From assembly GCA_013205335.1 (NCBI GenBank), contig JABMNB010000132.1:1-7639 (forward strand): a stretch of 7,639 nt of DNA, read 5' to 3'. Under the pieces are notes generated by a model. It made no database searches and was not told where the DNA came from. It saw only the letters and a list, made by a program, of their open reading frames with translations. Positions 6,097 through 7,639 of this stretch are shown piece by piece. How positions within the stretch are numbered: the stretch's first letter is position 1; every line of letters starts with the position of its first letter. A program made the translations under genes and the position numbers. This DNA is from Rhodospirillales bacterium. Its GTDB lineage: Bacteria > Pseudomonadota > Alphaproteobacteria > Reyranellales > Reyranellaceae.

Positions 6097-7257
6097 CTAT
6101 CCGGATTTCGGCGGCCTCTTTGCGAAAAGGGTGCGATGCGATCGCAGCGCCGCCTCGAGGCCTGCTTCGGTGAAGACGACCGATTTCGCGCGGCCCACCG
6201 GATTGGAGATGAGGCCTTTGGCATGCAGCCGGTCGAGCGCCGCCCAATCGAAAGTCTTCCAGGCGCGGCTCTCGTCATGCAGTCCAAGCACCAGCAGGGC
6301 GAGAACGGCTTCGTCGATGCGATCGAGATCTGGTTCGGCCTCCTGTTCGGTGTCCTGAGGATCGCCTTCCTTCCGGATGGCGATCGCCGGAGCATCGGCC
6401 ACCCAACCCTTCGCCTCCGGCGCAGCGGCCCAGGCGCCCGCAGCGTAGTGGACATAGGAGACTGCCTCGCTCTCGTCGCCCATGCCGGTGAATCCCGGCA
6501 ATTTCGGCGGAAGCGGCTTTTCGCCCAGGAGATAGGCCGCCACGTGACGGTTGGCCTTGACGGCCCTGGCCAGCGCCATGTTGGCGGGTGCGCTGTTCCC
6601 GGTGCGTCGGAACGCGAGAAGGGCTGCCGACCAGGTCCAGCGAGCGGAGTCATCGTCCTCGTAGCGCTCCAAGAGCGCGTCGGCGTCGACGTCACGGCCA
6701 AGTTCGAGCAAGGCGTCGATCAACAGGTAGCGGATGCCTTGGTTGTCGTTGGGATTGAGGCGCAGCATCTCGTGGTAATGGCCGACCGCTTCGTCACGGT
6801 GGCCGAGGCGCCAAAGGGCCAGTGCCAGCTCATGGCGCGCGCGCATGTAAGGTCGGGTTTGGAGCAAGCCCCAGAACGAACCGACGTCGTCCTGGAAGGC
6901 GGTCTCGCCCAACGCTTCTGCGCCGACGGCGACGCCTCGCTGGTAAAGTTCAAGCGCTTCGTTTGGATTGGCGGTTTCCCGTGCCAGGACGAGATACGCG
7001 TCGGCGCAGAGTGGGGACAGCGCCAGCGCCTCCCGCGCCAGCGCAATCCTCTCTCCCGCCAGCGGCGCCTCCATTGCCTCGAAGGCCTTCTCCTGAGCGA
7101 GATCGAGGGCTTCATCGCTGCCATCGTCATCCAGCATCCGCATGAACGACATCAGCAGCGCGTCCAGGTCGGAGTCGGGGTCCGGCAGAACACTGGCGGC
7201 TGTAGCCTTGGCCCTGCGGCCGGTGCCCTTTCGCTTTGTCTTTGCCGCTCGCGCCAT
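6097..7257 (-). CDS. TPR/ST7-like protein with C-terminal DUF6429 domain
   Basis: This 386-residue soluble protein has three visible parts. A basic N-terminus (about 1-20) leads into helical, TPR-like sequence. An ST7-like conserved core spans about 125-285, with SFWGLLQTRPYMRARHELA (127-145), YHEMLRLNPNDNQGIRYLL (161-179), AYLLGEKPLP (241-250) and GDESEAVSYV (260-269). After an acidic linker, a DUF6429-type module (about 310-379) contains LDRIDEAVLALLVLGLHDE, AWKTFDWAALDRLHAKGLI and AKSVVFTEAGL. DUF6429 is usually a stand-alone small protein of unknown function with a winged-helix-like pattern. The core suggests a protein-interaction scaffold; no catalytic motif is seen. An upstream in-frame ATG at 7275 would add 6 residues. 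I chose 7257 because GCGAGGG lies about 6 bases before it, whereas 7275 has no ribosome binding site. It is monocistronic and convergent with the FGE-like gene. Confidence 0.85.
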   Translation of the reverse strand: MARAAKTKRKGTGRRAKATAASVLPDPDSDLDALLMSFMRMLDDDGSDEALDLAQEKAFEAMEAPLAGERIALAREALALSPLCADAYLVLARETANPNEALELYQRGVAVGAEALGETAFQDDVGSFWGLLQTRPYMRARHELALALWRLGHRDEAVGHYHEMLRLNPNDNQGIRYLLIDALLELGRDVDADALLERYEDDDSARWTWSAALLAFRRTGNSAPANMALARAVKANRHVAAYLLGEKPLPPKLPGFTGMGDESEAVSYVHYAAGAWAAAPEAKGWVADAPAIAIRKEGDPQDTEQEAEPDLDRIDEAVLALLVLGLHDESRAWKTFDWAALDRLHAKGLISNPVGRAKSVVFTEAGLEAALRSHRTLFAKRPPKSG

Positions 7258-7288
7258 GCCGCACCCTCGCCGCATCTGTTCTGCAGGG

Positions 7289-7294
7289 AGTATA
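7289..7294 (-). promoter_or_regulatory. Candidate -10 element for the TPR/DUF6429 gene
   Basis: On the minus strand TATACT (plus-strand AGTATA, 7289-7294) matches the sigma-70 -10 consensus at five of six positions and lies 31 bases before the chosen start. No clear TTGACA-like -35 is found 16-18 bases further up. It stands out as an AT-rich island in GC-rich DNA, but support is limited to one hexamer and its position. Confidence 0.3.
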
Positions 7295-7399
7295 AGGGGA
7301 ACCGAGTTATGCTGGCGTAAAAATGGCGGAGAATTGGGATTTGGGATCCAACGCTCTCTTCGTGGCGGTGCGGGTTGCTACGGGTTGCCGGGGCGCAAT

Positions 7400-7543
7400 T
7401 CACGCCTTGGCGTCCGAGAGCTTCGGCCGCCCTTTCAACTTGGGCTTCATGATGCGATTTTTGGCCGCCAGGCACTCGTTTCGCGCCAACAGTTCCTGGT
7501 CCACCAACCCCGTCACGTGGGCGAGGATGCGCGCCCAAGCCAT
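7400..7543 (-). pseudogene. Integrase-type transposase N-terminal remnant, 47 codons
   Basis: A minus-strand ATG at 7543, with AGGGG a few bases upstream, opens 47 codons ending in TGA at 7402-7400. The product reads MAWARILAHVTGLVDQELLA, then RNECLAAKNRIMKPKLKGR and PKLSDAKA. This matches the conserved N-terminus of a family of rve/integrase-core transposases ('LAYITG-VDQELL-RNEYLAAENRIL--QLKGR--LSDAER'). Members normally run several hundred residues, with a DDE catalytic core after a KPDTILAW-type motif. Here the frame ends just where 'SDAER' should continue, and I find no catalytic core in any frame before the next gene at 7257. It is therefore a truncated, inactive insertion-sequence fragment. 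Family assignment rests on remembered motifs. Confidence 0.65.
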
Positions 7544-7599
7544 AACCGACCCCTGCCCCGTCCTGCCCCCGGCAACCGCGTTCGCTGTATGAGCAGGGA

Positions 7600-7619
7600 C
7601 AGGGCCCGCAGCAGCCCTG
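7600..7619. repeat. Short inverted repeat upstream of the transposase remnant
   Basis: CAGGGC at 7600-7605 and GCCCTG at 7614-7619 form a perfect 6-bp inverted repeat with an 8-base GC-rich loop. It lies about 57 bases upstream of the transposase remnant's start. It might belong to the end of the decayed element or be chance in GC-rich DNA. No matching second copy is seen in the window, so an element terminus cannot be claimed. Confidence 0.2.
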
Positions 7620-7639
7620 ACGGCCCCGCGCCGATGATC

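Noticed and set aside
6064..7320. Long plus-strand frame opposite the TPR/DUF6429 gene
   Set aside because: Its composition is that of an antisense shadow, while the minus strand carries clear conserved motifs over the same DNA.

Overview
The window looks like accessory chromosomal DNA from a high-GC alphaproteobacterium, probably from the Hyphomicrobiales/Rhodospirillales side. The grounds are G/C-rich third codon positions, a Tat-type signal on the TRAP binding protein, a DUF6429 domain, and small proteins that resemble alphaproteobacterial hypothetical proteins. This is inference from gene content; no rRNA or other taxonomic marker is present.

Layout. Bases 1-84 hold the end of a reading frame resembling the N-terminal region of an integrase-type transposase. 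A 103-residue conserved hypothetical gene follows on the minus strand (297-608), then a HicB-like antitoxin gene on the plus strand (813-1058) with a strong ribosome binding site but no recognisable HicA toxin. Bases 1098-1487 carry a decayed HNH-endonuclease-type gene on the minus strand. It has an in-frame TGA where a Trp is expected and lacks its HNH core. Another minus-strand reading frame of unknown function (1497-1820) lies beyond it.

The centre is a complete tripartite TRAP transporter operon on the plus strand: periplasmic binding protein dctP (1911-2987), small membrane subunit dctQ (2992-3552) and large membrane subunit dctM (3549-4853). A 4-nt gap and an ATGA overlap indicate co-transcription and translational coupling. 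The three products should work together as a secondary importer, probably ion-gradient driven, for a small organic solute. The binding protein has Phe where most family members have the carboxylate-binding Arg, so the ligand may not be a classical dicarboxylate.

After about 435 bases without a confident gene comes a secreted FGE-sulfatase-fold protein (5290-5994) that lacks the catalytic cysteines of true formylglycine-generating enzymes. It ends at a GC-rich hairpin. Converging on it from the minus strand is a 386-residue protein (6097-7257) combining a TPR/ST7-like region with a C-terminal DUF6429 domain. The right end (7400-7543) holds a 47-codon remnant of the N-terminus of an integrase-type transposase.

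The pattern is an intact transport operon and a few intact single genes set among degraded mobile-element and endonuclease remnants. I do not see a complete new multi-gene system. The most informative oddities are the missing Arg in DctP, the Cys-less FGE-like protein, the ST7-like/DUF6429 fusion, and the two classes of gene remnants.
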